DNA of 64,000 bases from Klebsiella sp. BIGb0138 (GTDB lineage Bacteria; Pseudomonadota; Gammaproteobacteria; Enterobacterales; Enterobacteriaceae), in NCBI RefSeq assembly GCF_004342285.1, contig NZ_SMCV01000004.1, positions 341,710 to 405,709 of the forward strand. The letters are read 5' to 3'. The notes under the pieces are model-generated. The model was not told the DNA's origin, made no database searches, and saw nothing but the letters and a program-made list of their open reading frames with translations. This document shows positions 34,967 to 43,780 of the stretch, one piece after another. Made by a program: the position numbers and the translations under genes. Numbering within the stretch: the first letter of the stretch is position 1; each line of letters starts with the position of its first letter.

Positions 34967-36014
34967 GCGCGACGCAATGAATCAGATTCGCCGGTTCGGC
35001 AGCAGACTCGACCGCCTGCGTAATGGCGCAGGCGCGGGCGGCGGCGGGCGCAACGCGCCGAAGCGGCCAAAACCGGCACCGAACCCGGCTTCCCGTAAGA
35101 GCAACGTCTTTAACGAGCAGGTTCGCTATGCCTGGCATGGCGCGGTGCAGGATTTGAAAAGCACGCCGCTCGCCACTTTCCTGACGATCATGGTTATCGC
35201 CATTTCGCTGACGCTGCCGAGCGTGTGCTATATGGTCTACAAAAACGTCAACAGCGCGGCGGCGCAGTACTACCCCTCACCGCAGATCACCGTTTATCTG
35301 GAGAAAACGCTGGATGACGATGCCGCGGCGCGGGTGGTCGGCCAGCTCCAGGCGGAACAAGGCGTGGAGAAGGTCAACTATCTGTCGCGGGATGAAGCGC
35401 TTGGTGAGTTCCGCAACTGGTCAGGCTTTGGCGGCGCGCTGGACATGCTGGAAGAGAACCCGCTGCCGGCGGTGGCGATTGTGGTGCCGAAGCTGGATTT
35501 CCAGAGTACCGAGGCGCTGAATACCCTTCGTGACCGGGTGACGCATATTCAGGGCGTGGATGAAGTGCGGATGGATGACAGCTGGTTTGCGCGGCTCTCT
35601 TCCCTCACCGGGCTGGTGGGCCGCGTGTCGGCGTTGATTGGCGTGCTGATGGTCGCGGCCGTGTTCCTCGTCATTGGTAACAGCGTGCGCCTGAGCATTT
35701 TTGCCCGTCGCGACACCATCAACGTGCAGAAACTGATCGGCGCCACCGATGGCTTTATCCTGCGCCCGTTCCTCTATGGCGGCGCGTTGCTGGGCTTCTG
35801 TGGCGCTTTTCTGTCGCTGATTCTGTCGGAGATTATGGTGATGCGCCTGTCCTCCGCGGTGACGGAGGTGGCGAAAGTATTCGGCACGAAGTTCGAACTC
35901 AGCGGCTTAGGTTTTGACGAGTGTCTGCTGATGCTGATCGTCTGCTCGATGATTGGTTGGGTCGCCGCCTGGCTGGCAACCGTGCAACATTTACGTCACT
36001 TTACCCCCGATTAA
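34959..36014 (+). CDS. ftsX: FtsX, cell-division membrane protein
   Basis: The 351-residue inner-membrane partner of FtsE has a basic N-terminal cytoplasmic tail (1-72), four membrane helices, and a periplasmic loop between helices 1 and 2 (about 95-215) that binds EnvC in E. coli. [19 protein letters not shown] is a conserved cytoplasmic-facing block. It overlaps ftsE and is followed by the rpoH control region. Confidence 0.96.
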   Translation: MNKRDAMNQIRRFGSRLDRLRNGAGAGGGGRNAPKRPKPAPNPASRKSNVFNEQVRYAWHGAVQDLKSTPLATFLTIMVIAISLTLPSVCYMVYKNVNSAAAQYYPSPQITVYLEKTLDDDAAARVVGQLQAEQGVEKVNYLSRDEALGEFRNWSGFGGALDMLEENPLPAVAIVVPKLDFQSTEALNTLRDRVTHIQGVDEVRMDDSWFARLSSLTGLVGRVSALIGVLMVAAVFLVIGNSVRLSIFARRDTINVQKLIGATDGFILRPFLYGGALLGFCGAFLSLILSEIMVMRLSSAVTEVAKVFGTKFELSGLGFDECLLMLIVCSMIGWVAAWLATVQHLRHFTPD

Positions 36015-36031
36015 AAAAAGTCTGATATAAT

Positions 36032-36069
36032 CTTTCCCTGCACTGATGAATGTCTCTCTGCAGGGAAAG
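36032..36069 (+). other. 11-bp inverted repeat after ftsX
   Basis: CTTTCCCTGCA (36032-36042) and TGCAGGGAAAG (36059-36069) are perfect complements around a 16-base loop. No T-run follows, so it is not a standard terminator. It sits in the 5' region of rpoH transcripts that start in or near ftsX and could fold in the mRNA leader. Confidence 0.6.
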
Positions 36070-36143
36070 AGTCCCTGTCGTCTCTTCCCTACGCTTTCAT
36101 TCCCATGTCACAATTTGTGCGTAATCTACTCACATCGTTGCAT

Positions 36144-36171
36144 GGAACTTGTGGATAAAATCACTGTCTGA
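36144..36171 (+). promoter_or_regulatory. Sigma-E (P3-type) promoter of rpoH overlapping a DnaA box
   Basis: GGAACTT (36144-36150), 16 bases, TCTGA (36167-36171) is a textbook RpoE promoter at the position of E. coli rpoH P3. A perfect DnaA box, TGTGGATAA (36150-36158, reverse of TTATCCACA), begins on the last base of the -35 element. DnaA repression of rpoH promoters is known in E. coli. Confidence 0.85.
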
Positions 36172-36275
36172 TACTAATGTGGGTGATATTCTCGTTGCTC
36201 ATAAATGCTGGCATGTTTGTTGCCCACCTCATGGGAAGCGCAGCGCGCCAGACGATATCGATTGAGAGGATTTGA

Positions 36276-37130
36276 ATGACCAAAGATATGCAAACTTTAG
36301 CTTTAGCCCCCGTTGGTAACCTGGAATCGTATATCCGGGCTGCGAACAGCTGGCCGATGTTATCGGCTGATGAAGAGCGGGAGCTTGCTGAAAAGCTGCA
36401 TTACCAGGGCGATCTGGAAGCAGCGAAAAGGCTGATCCTGTCTCACCTGCGCTTTGTTGTTCATATTGCTCGTAATTATTCGGGCTATGGCCTGCCGCAG
36501 GCGGATCTGATTCAGGAAGGTAACATTGGCCTGATGAAAGCGGTGCGTCGTTTCAACCCGGAAGTGGGCGTGCGTCTGGTCTCCTTCGCCGTACACTGGA
36601 TTAAGGCCGAAATTCATGAATACGTCCTGCGTAACTGGCGTATTGTGAAAGTCGCCACGACCAAAGCACAGCGTAAGCTGTTCTTTAACCTGCGTAAAAC
36701 CAAACAGCGTCTGGGCTGGTTTAACCAGGATGAAGTCGAAATGGTGGCCCGCGAGCTGGGCGTGTCGAGCAAAGACGTACGTGAAATGGAATCACGGATG
36801 GCGGCGCAGGACATGACCTTCGATATGTCGTCGGACGACGAGTCCGATAGCCAGCCGATGGCGCCGGTGCTCTATCTGCAGGATAAAACGTCTAACTTTG
36901 CCGATGGCATTGAAGACGATAACTGGGAAGAGCAGGCGGCCAACAAGCTGACCGACGCGATGCAGGGCCTTGACGAGCGTAGCCAGGATATCATCCGCGC
37001 CCGCTGGCTGGACGAAGACAATAAGTCGACGCTGCAGGAGCTGGCGGATCGCTATGGCGTATCGGCCGAGCGCGTGCGCCAGCTTGAAAAGAACGCGATG
37101 AAGAAACTGCGCACCGCCATTGAAGCGTAA
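36276..37130 (+). CDS. rpoH: RpoH, heat-shock sigma factor sigma-32
   Basis: This 284-residue group 3 sigma factor directs transcription of chaperone and protease genes. Region 2 spans about 50-125 ([17 protein letters not shown]), the RpoH-specific box QRKLFFNLR is at 132-140, and region 4.2 ends with the helix-turn-helix [24 protein letters not shown] lies before the ATG. In E. coli the early coding region folds into a thermosensor. I have not folded this one. A terminator follows at 37172-37199. Confidence 0.98.
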   Translation: MTKDMQTLALAPVGNLESYIRAANSWPMLSADEERELAEKLHYQGDLEAAKRLILSHLRFVVHIARNYSGYGLPQADLIQEGNIGLMKAVRRFNPEVGVRLVSFAVHWIKAEIHEYVLRNWRIVKVATTKAQRKLFFNLRKTKQRLGWFNQDEVEMVARELGVSSKDVREMESRMAAQDMTFDMSSDDESDSQPMAPVLYLQDKTSNFADGIEDDNWEEQAANKLTDAMQGLDERSQDIIRARWLDEDNKSTLQELADRYGVSAERVRQLEKNAMKKLRTAIEA

Positions 37131-37171
37131 CGCGCGAGCGTTGTAGCTCGCCGCTGTGCAGATACCCGATA

Positions 37172-37199
37172 ACGCCCCACATTACGTTGGGGCGTTTTG
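37172..37199 (+). terminator. rpoH terminator, overlapping the end of the convergent regulator gene
   Basis: ACGCCCCA (37172-37179) and TGGGGCGT (37188-37195) pair around an eight-base loop and run into TTTTGTTTTT. The stop codon of the minus-strand MocR gene (37182-37184) lies in the loop, and its last codons form the right arm. Confidence 0.9.
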
Positions 37200-38705
37200 T
37201 TTTTCTGCCTCTTCCCCGGCGGCCAGCGCCTGTGGGCACAAGGTCTGCAGGCACGCAAGCAGGATCCGGAAGGCCGGTTCCATTTGCGCCTCCGCCAGGC
37301 TGGCAAACCCCATCAATAACCCTTTCTTACGCTGCTCCGTCAGATAGTAGCGTGAGAGCGGACGCACCAGAATATGCCGGGCATTGGCCGCCCGGGCGAT
37401 CGCCACGTCATCCGCTTCCTCCGGTAGATTCAGGATCAGATGCAGCCCGGCATTATCGCTGAAATCCGACAGCGCATGCGGGCTGCAATATCGTTGTATC
37501 AGCTCGGTCAGACAGGCGCGACGGCGGCTGTAAAGCAGGCGCATACGGCGAATATGCGCTGAGTAATGACCGGCGTTAATAAACTCCGCCAGCGCCATCT
37601 GAATCAACGAGTGGCCGCCGCGATAAAGCTCGGCATGGGCGCTTTTAAGATCGCCGATCAGGGGACGAGGGAGTACGACATAGCCCAGCCGTAGCCCGGG
37701 ATAGAGGGTCTTACTGAAGGTCCCGACGTAGACTACCGGCGCGTCGGCGATCAGCCCCTGCAGCGCCGGGATCGGCTGGCCGGAAAAGCGAAACTCGCTG
37801 TCGTAATCGTCTTCGACGATCCAGCTGCCGTGCTGGCGAGCCAGGGCCAGTAAACGCTGACGTCGTTCCAGACTCATCACCGCGCCAAGCGGATATTGAT
37901 GCGAGGGGGTGACAAAAATCAGGCGCGGGGCCTCTGCCACCGTCTCCGGCGGACACAGCCCGTTGGCATCGACGGCGATCGGAGCGGCGCGCACATCGTT
38001 CATCGCCAGTACGTGGCGAATCCCCCAGTAAGACGGCTCTTCAACCCACGCCAGATCGCCGCCGTCACACAGCATGCGCGTGACCAGATCGATCGCCTGA
38101 TGGATCCCCTCGGTAATCAGAATTTGATCTGCCTGGCAGCGGACGCCGCGGGAAACTCTGAGGTAATCCACTAACGCATGTTGCAGTTCCGGCGTACCGC
38201 CGTTACAGCTGTAGCTCAGCCGTTCAGGCTTTGGGCGGCGACTGATGCGCGCCTGAATCTTGCTGAACAAGGGATGGGGGAAGGCGTTGACATCCGGCAC
38301 GCCGGGGATAAATGCTCCCCATTGCCGTGGGCTGGCGCTGACGTGCGTGAGCAAATGCTGCCCGCGCCGGGACAGGTAAGGTATGGCTGCGGGTTCGCTA
38401 CTGTTTTCTCCGCTTCTGTCAGCGGGAAGAAATATATCCGGCCCTGTTTTCGCGACAAATGTGCCGCTTCCTCGCCGGGAAACCACATAACCTTCCGCCA
38501 GTAATTGTTCATAAGTTGTTAATATGGTGTTTCTTGATACGCCCAGCTCTCCGGCCAAATCCCGCGAGGGAGGCAGGCGGCTCTGCGGCGGTAATGAACC
38601 GTCGAGAATCGAGCGACGAACCGCGTTATATAAGCGTTTATGCAGTAGCGGATCCGTCTCCTCCTGCAATCTGACCAGAATAAGGTCACCGACCAGTGAA
38701 CGCAA
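37182..38705 (-). CDS. MocR/GabR-type regulator (GntR HTH plus aminotransferase-like domain)
   Basis: The 507-residue protein has an N-terminal GntR winged helix (about 15-82: SRLPPSRDLAGELGVSRNTI) joined to a fold-type I PLP aminotransferase-like domain (about 110-490). The probable PLP lysine is Lys332 in TFSKTLYPGLRLGY, and EDDYDSEFRF (298-307) is typical. It most likely regulates the divergent aminotransferase gene, as GabR does for gabTD. The predicted start is TTG at 38705, with GAGGGA upstream. I found no better ATG. It is absent from this location in E. coli K-12. Confidence 0.88.
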   Translation of the reverse strand: MRSLVGDLILVRLQEETDPLLHKRLYNAVRRSILDGSLPPQSRLPPSRDLAGELGVSRNTILTTYEQLLAEGYVVSRRGSGTFVAKTGPDIFLPADRSGENSSEPAAIPYLSRRGQHLLTHVSASPRQWGAFIPGVPDVNAFPHPLFSKIQARISRRPKPERLSYSCNGGTPELQHALVDYLRVSRGVRCQADQILITEGIHQAIDLVTRMLCDGGDLAWVEEPSYWGIRHVLAMNDVRAAPIAVDANGLCPPETVAEAPRLIFVTPSHQYPLGAVMSLERRQRLLALARQHGSWIVEDDYDSEFRFSGQPIPALQGLIADAPVVYVGTFSKTLYPGLRLGYVVLPRPLIGDLKSAHAELYRGGHSLIQMALAEFINAGHYSAHIRRMRLLYSRRRACLTELIQRYCSPHALSDFSDNAGLHLILNLPEEADDVAIARAANARHILVRPLSRYYLTEQRKKGLLMGFASLAEAQMEPAFRILLACLQTLCPQALAAGEEAEKQNAPT

Positions 38706-38718
38706 TTGGATCCCTCAG

Positions 38719-38781
38719 ATAATCGAAACTGGTACTCGATTATAGAGCCAACTCCTGTGTAAATAAACGACATAGTTTCGA
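38719..38781. promoter_or_regulatory. Candidate operator of the MocR-type regulator
   Basis: ATAATCGA (38719-38726) and TCGATTAT (38736-38743) form a perfect inverted repeat with a nine-base spacer. TCGAAACT (38723-38730) recurs inverted as AGTTTCGA (38774-38781). These lie in the 117-base gap between the divergent genes, where a GabR-like dimer would bind. Confidence 0.55.
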
Positions 38782-38822
38782 GATTGTTGCGATAACGTGA
38801 CTCACATACAGGAGATTCAAGG

Positions 38823-40088
38823 GTGAAAAGTTCAGAACTGAATCAACGCCGCCAGCAGGCGACGCCGCGCGGCGTAGGCGTAATGTGCGATTATTTTGTT
38901 GAGAAGGCGGAAAACGCCACGCTGTGGGATGTGGAAGGCAACGAGGTCATCGATTTTGCTGCCGGCATCGCCGTGCTCAACACCGGCCACCGCCATGCGA
39001 AAATTGTTGCCGCCGTCGCGCAGCAGCTGCAGGCCTTTACCCACACGGCCTATCAGATTGTCCCTTACGAAAGCTATGTCTCTCTGGCGGAACGGATTAA
39101 CGCGCTGGCGCCGATCGACGGGCCGGCAAAAACCGCCTTCTTCACCACCGGGGCGGAAGCCGTGGAAAACGCGGTCAAGATTGCCCGCGCCTACACCGGT
39201 CGTCCGGGACTGATCACCTTCGGCGGTGGCTTCCATGGGCGTACCTTCATGACCATGGCGCTGACCGGTAAGGTGGCCCCTTACAAAATTGGCTTCGGGC
39301 CGTTCCCCGGGTCGGTGTATCACGGGGTATATCCCAACGCCGCACACGGCATTACCACCGATGACGCCATGAAAAGCCTGGATCGTATTTTTAAAGCCGA
39401 CATCGCTGCGGACCAGGTGGCGGCAATAATTCTCGAGCCCATTCAGGGAGAAGGCGGTTTCAACGTCGCTCCCGCTGAGTTCATGCAGGCGCTGCGTACG
39501 CTGTGCGACACCCACGGTATTCTGCTGATTGCCGATGAGGTGCAAACGGGCTTTGCGCGTACCGGTAAGCTGTTTGCGATGCAACATTATGCTGTGAAAC
39601 CGGACCTGATGACGATGGCGAAAAGTCTGGCCGGCGGTTTCCCGCTGTCCGGCGTAGTTGGCCGCGCCGAGGTGATGGATGCGCCGGCGCCGGGTGGGCT
39701 TGGCGGCACCTATGCCGGTAACCCGCTGGCGGTGGCTGCCGCGCATGCGGTCCTTGACGTTATCGAAGAAGAGCAGCTTTGCCAGCGTGCCGGGCGGCTC
39801 GGTAGCCAGCTGCAAGAGGTGCTGAATCAGGCTCGTGAGTATTGCCCGGCGATTGTCGATGTTCGCGGGCAGGGGTCGATGGTGGCCGTGGAGTTTAACG
39901 ATCCGCACACCGGCGCCCCGTCACCGGAATTTACCCGCCAGATCCAGCAGAAGGCGCAGGAACAGGGCCTGCTGCTGCTGAGCTGCGGCGTCTATGGCAA
40001 CGTGATCCGTTTCCTGTATCCGTTAACGATCCCCGATGCGCAGTTCGCCAAAGCGCTGGATATTCTGGCGCGGGTACTGAAGGGCTAA
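38823..40088 (+). CDS. 4-aminobutyrate aminotransferase (PuuE/GabT family)
   Basis: The 421-residue class III PLP aminotransferase moves the amino group of GABA, or of a related omega-amino acid, to 2-oxoglutarate. The PLP lysine is Lys267 in TMAKSLAGGFPLSG. FFTTGAEAVENAVKIAR (106-122) and ADEVQTGFARTGK (237-249) are family blocks. It resembles E. coli PuuE more than GabT (for example ATPRGVGVM and KIGFGPFPGSVYH), but no other puu genes are here. The start codon is GTG, with CAGGAG eight bases upstream. Control by the divergent MocR-type gene is likely, and a strong terminator follows. Confidence 0.9.
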   Translation: MKSSELNQRRQQATPRGVGVMCDYFVEKAENATLWDVEGNEVIDFAAGIAVLNTGHRHAKIVAAVAQQLQAFTHTAYQIVPYESYVSLAERINALAPIDGPAKTAFFTTGAEAVENAVKIARAYTGRPGLITFGGGFHGRTFMTMALTGKVAPYKIGFGPFPGSVYHGVYPNAAHGITTDDAMKSLDRIFKADIAADQVAAIILEPIQGEGGFNVAPAEFMQALRTLCDTHGILLIADEVQTGFARTGKLFAMQHYAVKPDLMTMAKSLAGGFPLSGVVGRAEVMDAPAPGGLGGTYAGNPLAVAAAHAVLDVIEEEQLCQRAGRLGSQLQEVLNQAREYCPAIVDVRGQGSMVAVEFNDPHTGAPSPEFTRQIQQKAQEQGLLLLSCGVYGNVIRFLYPLTIPDAQFAKALDILARVLKG

Positions 40089-40417
40089 CGTGTCCCAATT
40101 CTGTGCGGCGGCAGAGAAGCCAAACCACACAGGCGCCAACGCGCCACTGCCGCCTGGATGTTTGATGTCATCCTCCACCGCGTCCGGTTGCTTCCGGCGC
40201 GGTTTTTTATTTGTCACTTATCTGTTACATAACCCGCAATTTTGTCATTTCAAATTCTCCAGAATGACGGTATGTTTAGCATAGTGTGCTGCGAAAGCGC
40301 AGGCGGCAGACCTTAATTCAGTCGTCATATGCTTTACTTATGACTAAAATTAGAATAATGCGCTAATAAACAACATCACAACGAATGCAAAAAACCATAA
40401 TAATGGGGAGCCTCAGG
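40089..40417. other. Intergenic region before livJ
   Basis: The first third holds the terminator at 40177-40208. The rest is AT-rich and should hold the livJ promoter. Lrp control, known for liv genes in E. coli, would act here, but I can point to no specific site. Short open frames are not supported. Confidence 0.6.
40177..40208 (+). terminator. Terminator after the aminotransferase gene
   Basis: ACCGCG (40177-40182) pairs with CGCGGT (40198-40203), with an inner CCGG/CCGG stem, and is followed by six T residues. It is a standard intrinsic terminator that separates this transcript from livJ. Confidence 0.85.
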
Positions 40418-41521
40418 ATGAACATGAAGGGTAAAGCGTTACTGGCAGGATGTATCGCCTTAATAATGAGCAATGCCGCGCTTGCTGAAGACATCAAAAT
40501 TGCCGTGGTTGGCGCGATGTCGGGTCCGGTGGCACAGTATGGCGACCAGGAGTTTACCGGTGCCGAGCAGGCGGTGGCCGATATCAACGCGAAAGGCGGA
40601 ATCAAAGGCAATAAGCTGCAGATCGTTAAATATGACGATGCCTGTGACCCGAAACAGGCGGTAGCGGTAGCCAACAAAGTGGTCAACGACGGTATTAAGT
40701 ACGTTATCGGCCACTTATGCTCTTCCTCGACTCAGCCGGCGTCCGATATCTATGAAGACGAAGGCATTCTGATGATCACCCCGGCGGCCACCGCTCCGGA
40801 GCTGACCGCGCGCGGCTATAAAATGATCCTGCGTACCACCGGCCTGGATTCTGACCAGGGCCCAACGGCGGCGAAATACATCATCGAGAAAGTAAAGCCT
40901 CAGCGTATCGCTATCGTCCATGACAAGCAGCAATATGGCGAAGGTCTGGCGCGAGCGGTGCAGGACGGCCTGAAGAAGGGCGGCGCTAACGTGGTGTTCT
41001 TTGACGGTATCACCGCCGGTGAGAAAGATTTCTCCACCCTGGTGGCGCGTCTGAAGAAAGAAAACATCGACTTCGTCTATTACGGCGGCTACCACCCGGA
41101 AATGGGCCAAATTCTGCGTCAGTCCCGCGCGGCCGGCCTGAAAACGCAGTTTATGGGGCCGGAGGGCGTAGCGAACGTCTCTCTGTCTAACATTGCCGGC
41201 CAGTCGGCTGAAGGCATGCTGGTTACCAAGCCGAAGAACTACGATCAGGTTCCGGCGAACAAACCGATTGTGGATGCGATCAAAGCGAAGAAACAGGACC
41301 CGAGCGGTGCATTCGTCTGGACGACCTATGCAGCCATTCAGTCGCTGCAGGCAGGCCTGAATCAGTCCGAAGACCCGGCGGCCATCGCGACATACCTGAA
41401 GGCGAATTCAGTGGATACCGTCATGGGGCCGCTGTCATGGGATGAGAAGGGCGACCTGAAAGGCTTTGAGTTCGGGGTGTTTACCTGGCATGCGGATGGT
41501 ACCGCCACCGACGCCAAATAA
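40418..41521 (+). CDS. livJ: LivJ, Leu/Ile/Val-binding protein
   Basis: This 367-residue periplasmic binding protein delivers leucine, isoleucine and valine to LivHMGF. The signal peptide is about residues 1-24 (ending AALA), and the mature form begins [33 protein letters not shown] is a ligand-domain block. The start at 40418 ([11 protein letters not shown]) has GGGGAG upstream; an open frame from 40385 is not needed. It differs from livK mainly in details of the ligand cleft. As in E. coli, panM separates livJ from livK. Confidence 0.96.
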   Translation: MNMKGKALLAGCIALIMSNAALAEDIKIAVVGAMSGPVAQYGDQEFTGAEQAVADINAKGGIKGNKLQIVKYDDACDPKQAVAVANKVVNDGIKYVIGHLCSSSTQPASDIYEDEGILMITPAATAPELTARGYKMILRTTGLDSDQGPTAAKYIIEKVKPQRIAIVHDKQQYGEGLARAVQDGLKKGGANVVFFDGITAGEKDFSTLVARLKKENIDFVYYGGYHPEMGQILRQSRAAGLKTQFMGPEGVANVSLSNIAGQSAEGMLVTKPKNYDQVPANKPIVDAIKAKKQDPSGAFVWTTYAAIQSLQAGLNQSEDPAAIATYLKANSVDTVMGPLSWDEKGDLKGFEFGVFTWHADGTATDAK

Positions 41522-41530
41522 TTTAACCTT

Positions 41531-41606
41531 CGCCTCTCGCGCCGCAGGTGCGTTGGCGGCGTTCTTCAACCCCGGTCACTTACCGATGTAAGCTCCCGGG
41601 GATTTC
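41531..41606. repeat. ERIC-type repeat, first copy
   Basis: This 76-base unit contains CCCCGGTCACTTACCGATG followed by TAAGCTCCCGGGGATTT, which matches the conserved ERIC (IRU) palindrome. CCCCGG/CCGGGG and CTTAC/GTAAG can pair. An almost identical copy starts at 41659. Confidence 0.75.
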
Positions 41607-41658
41607 AGAACTTGCCGCCTGCCTGCAACGCGACATTCTCGGTTAAACGGGCGGATAT

Positions 41659-41734
41659 CGCCTCTCGCGCCGCAGGTGCGTTGGCGGTGTTCTTCAACCC
41701 CGGTCACTTACTGATGTAAGCTCCCGGGGATTTC
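41659..41734. repeat. ERIC-type repeat, second copy
   Basis: This is a direct repeat of 41531-41606 with two base differences, at a 128-base period. The 52 bases between the copies are unrelated to the flanks of the second copy. Confidence 0.75.
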
Positions 41735-41741
41735 TCCGCTG

Positions 41742-41789
41742 GCGCTACGCTTACCGGGGCTACGGTTACAGGTAGTCCCGGTAAGGCGC
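41742..41789. repeat. REP/BIME-like hairpin before panM
   Basis: GCGCTACGCTTACCGGGGC near 41742 pairs with GTAGTCCCGGTAAGGCGC ending at 41789 to form a long imperfect hairpin of REP type. It adjoins the second ERIC copy. Confidence 0.65.
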
Positions 41790-41806
41790 TTCCGCCGACG
41801 CGGCGT

Positions 41807-42196
41807 CTAGCGGAGCTCCCTTTGCCAACCGCTCTGCTGCGCACTAAAGCCCAGCGCCTGCATAAACGCGGACATTACCGCCTTATCTTCCACCCCCGCG
41901 TCGCTGACCCGCCAGCGCTTGATCTGCGGATTATCCTGCAGCAGCTCTTCGACTAAATACTGCCCGACGCCGCGACGGCGGGTGACTTCGCGTACGCACA
42001 GCGCGCTAAGCTCACCGTCTGTACCGCGCAGGGTGACGCGCGCGGCGGCCAGCAGGCGCTCGTTAAAGCGGGCGGCGTAAACCCGGTGCTGATCATCCAT
42101 CGGGATGGCGGCGAGATCCTGCGACGGCCAGATTTTCCCCAGGTCGATGCGATCCTGATCGCTGAAGTGCGATAAACGAATAATGGTCAGTTTCAT
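41807..42196 (-). CDS. panM: PanM (PanZ), PanD maturation factor
   Basis: The 129-residue GNAT-fold protein triggers self-cleavage of the aspartate decarboxylase PanD and, with CoA, inhibits it in pantothenate synthesis. MKLTIIRLSHFSDQDRIDL is the family N-terminus, and VREVTRRRGVGQYLVEELL is the acetyl-CoA binding loop. It is encoded on the opposite strand between livJ and livK, as in E. coli. Confidence 0.94.
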   Translation of the reverse strand: MKLTIIRLSHFSDQDRIDLGKIWPSQDLAAIPMDDQHRVYAARFNERLLAAARVTLRGTDGELSALCVREVTRRRGVGQYLVEELLQDNPQIKRWRVSDAGVEDKAVMSAFMQALGFSAQQSGWQRELR

Positions 42197-42617
42197 GCTC
42201 GATGCGTCCAGTCAAAACGGATAGGCCAGTGTACCCAAATTTATGACCAGAAGGGGCGCTGTTTTTCCGGCATTCAGCAGGGGATTCGTTTTCGTGGAGA
42301 AGTTGGGGCAGCGCAATCCGTCATGGATCGAAAAATAAGCAGAATTTTAACCTAATGTGCAGCGTTTTATTCCGCCTTATGTATCGTTATTTTATGCTGC
42401 AAACTGGACTTTTTTTTGTTTATCTTCACTGAAATACAGAATATTATCTTTGCTTAATCGCCTGAAATATAGAGATTTTAATCTGAATTCAGGTAAAAAC
42501 TGCGCTAAACCATTAAAGATAATGGTAAAAGTAGCGTTGTTTAATAAAAGCACAGAATGCTTTTTAACCATAAAAATACAAAATATTTACACCACATCTC
42601 GAACGGGGTTCTGAAGC
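42197..42617. other. AT-rich intergenic region before livK
   Basis: The 421 bases between panM and livK are strongly AT-rich, with many A and T runs, unlike the neighbouring genes. They should hold the divergent panM and livK promoters and possibly Lrp or H-NS sites. I see no gene. Confidence 0.6.
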
Positions 42618-43727
42618 ATGAAAAGGAACGCGAAAACCATTATTGCGGGGGTCGTCGCACTGGCGATGTCGCACGCGGTCATGGCCAAGGATATTAAAGT
42701 CGCCGTTGTCGGCGCGATGTCTGGCCCGGTAGCCCAATGGGGCGACATGGAGTTCAACGGCGCACGTCAGGCTATCAAAGACATTAACGCTCAGGGCGGA
42801 ATTAAGGGCGATAAGCTGGTTGGCGTCGAGTACGATGATGCCTGCGACCCGAAACAGGCCGTGGCAGTGGCGAACAAAATCGTCAACGAGGGCATTAAGT
42901 ATGTTATCGGCCATCTGTGCTCGTCTTCCACGCAGCCGGCGTCTGATATCTATGAAGATGAAGGCATTCTGATGATCTCTCCGGGGGCCACCAACCCGGA
43001 ACTGACCCAGCGCGGCTATCAGTACATCATGCGCACCGCGGGTCTGGACTCTTCGCAGGGGCCGACCGCGGCGAAATACATTCTGGAAACCGTGAAACCG
43101 CAGCGTATTGCCATTATTCACGACAAGCAGCAGTATGGCGAAGGGCTGGCCCGCTCGGTGCAGGAGAGTCTGAAGAAAGGCAATGCCAATATTGTCTTCT
43201 TTGACGGTATCACCGCCGGTGAGAAAGACTTCTCCGCGCTGCTGGCGCGTCTGAAGAAAGAGAATATCGACTTCGTTTATTACGGCGGCTACTACCCGGA
43301 AATGGGCCAGATGCTGCGCCAGGCGCGCTCCGTTGGTCTGAAAACCGTCTTTATGGGCCCGGAAGGCGTCGGCAACGCCTCGCTGTCTAACATCGCCGGC
43401 GCGGCGGCGGAAGGCATGCTGGTGACAATGCCGAAACGTTATGACCAGGATCCGGCGAACGGCGCTATCGTCGAGGCGTTGAAGGCAGAGAAGAAAGATC
43501 CGAGCGGTCCGTACGTCTGGATCACCTACGCTGCCGTGCAGTCTTTAGCGCAGGCGATGGACAGAAGCGGCAGTCAGGAACCGCTGGATTTAATCAAAGA
43601 TCTGAAAGCTCACGGGGCGAAAACCGTGATTGGGCCGCTGAATTGGGACGAAAAAGGCGATTTGAAGGGATTTGAGTTTGGTGTCTTCCAGTGGCATGCG
43701 GATGGTTCATCCTCTGTCGCGAAATAA
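42618..43727 (+). CDS. livK: LivK, leucine-specific binding protein
   Basis: This 369-residue periplasmic protein is the leucine-preferring partner of LivHMGF. The signal peptide ends at VMA (about residue 23), and the mature part begins [20 protein letters not shown]. It shares most of its sequence with LivJ. The WGD where LivJ has YGD is a familiar LivK difference at the ligand site. It is the first gene of livKHMGF, followed by a hairpin before livH. Confidence 0.95.
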   Translation: MKRNAKTIIAGVVALAMSHAVMAKDIKVAVVGAMSGPVAQWGDMEFNGARQAIKDINAQGGIKGDKLVGVEYDDACDPKQAVAVANKIVNEGIKYVIGHLCSSSTQPASDIYEDEGILMISPGATNPELTQRGYQYIMRTAGLDSSQGPTAAKYILETVKPQRIAIIHDKQQYGEGLARSVQESLKKGNANIVFFDGITAGEKDFSALLARLKKENIDFVYYGGYYPEMGQMLRQARSVGLKTVFMGPEGVGNASLSNIAGAAAEGMLVTMPKRYDQDPANGAIVEALKAEKKDPSGPYVWITYAAVQSLAQAMDRSGSQEPLDLIKDLKAHGAKTVIGPLNWDEKGDLKGFEFGVFQWHADGSSSVAK

Positions 43728-43741
43728 GATGCGTTATCCCA

Positions 43742-43762
43742 CCGCCCGCGGCCAGCGGGCGG
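43742..43762 (+). promoter_or_regulatory. Stem-loop between livK and livH
   Basis: CCGCCCGC (43742-43749) pairs with GCGGGCGG (43755-43762) around a five-base loop. No long T-run follows. It may protect the livK mRNA end or reduce read-through, allowing more binding protein than permease. Confidence 0.75.
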
Positions 43763-43780
43763 CATGAAAAAGGTTACCTT

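Larger units (their letters stand above)
41522..41806. other. Repeat-filled gap between livJ and panM
   Basis: The whole 285-base convergent gap is occupied by two ERIC-type units and a REP-like hairpin, described separately. No gene is seen. Confidence 0.75.

Noticed and set aside
40090..40284. A 64-residue open frame after the aminotransferase gene
   Set aside because: It runs through a strong intrinsic terminator and has no recognisable sequence.
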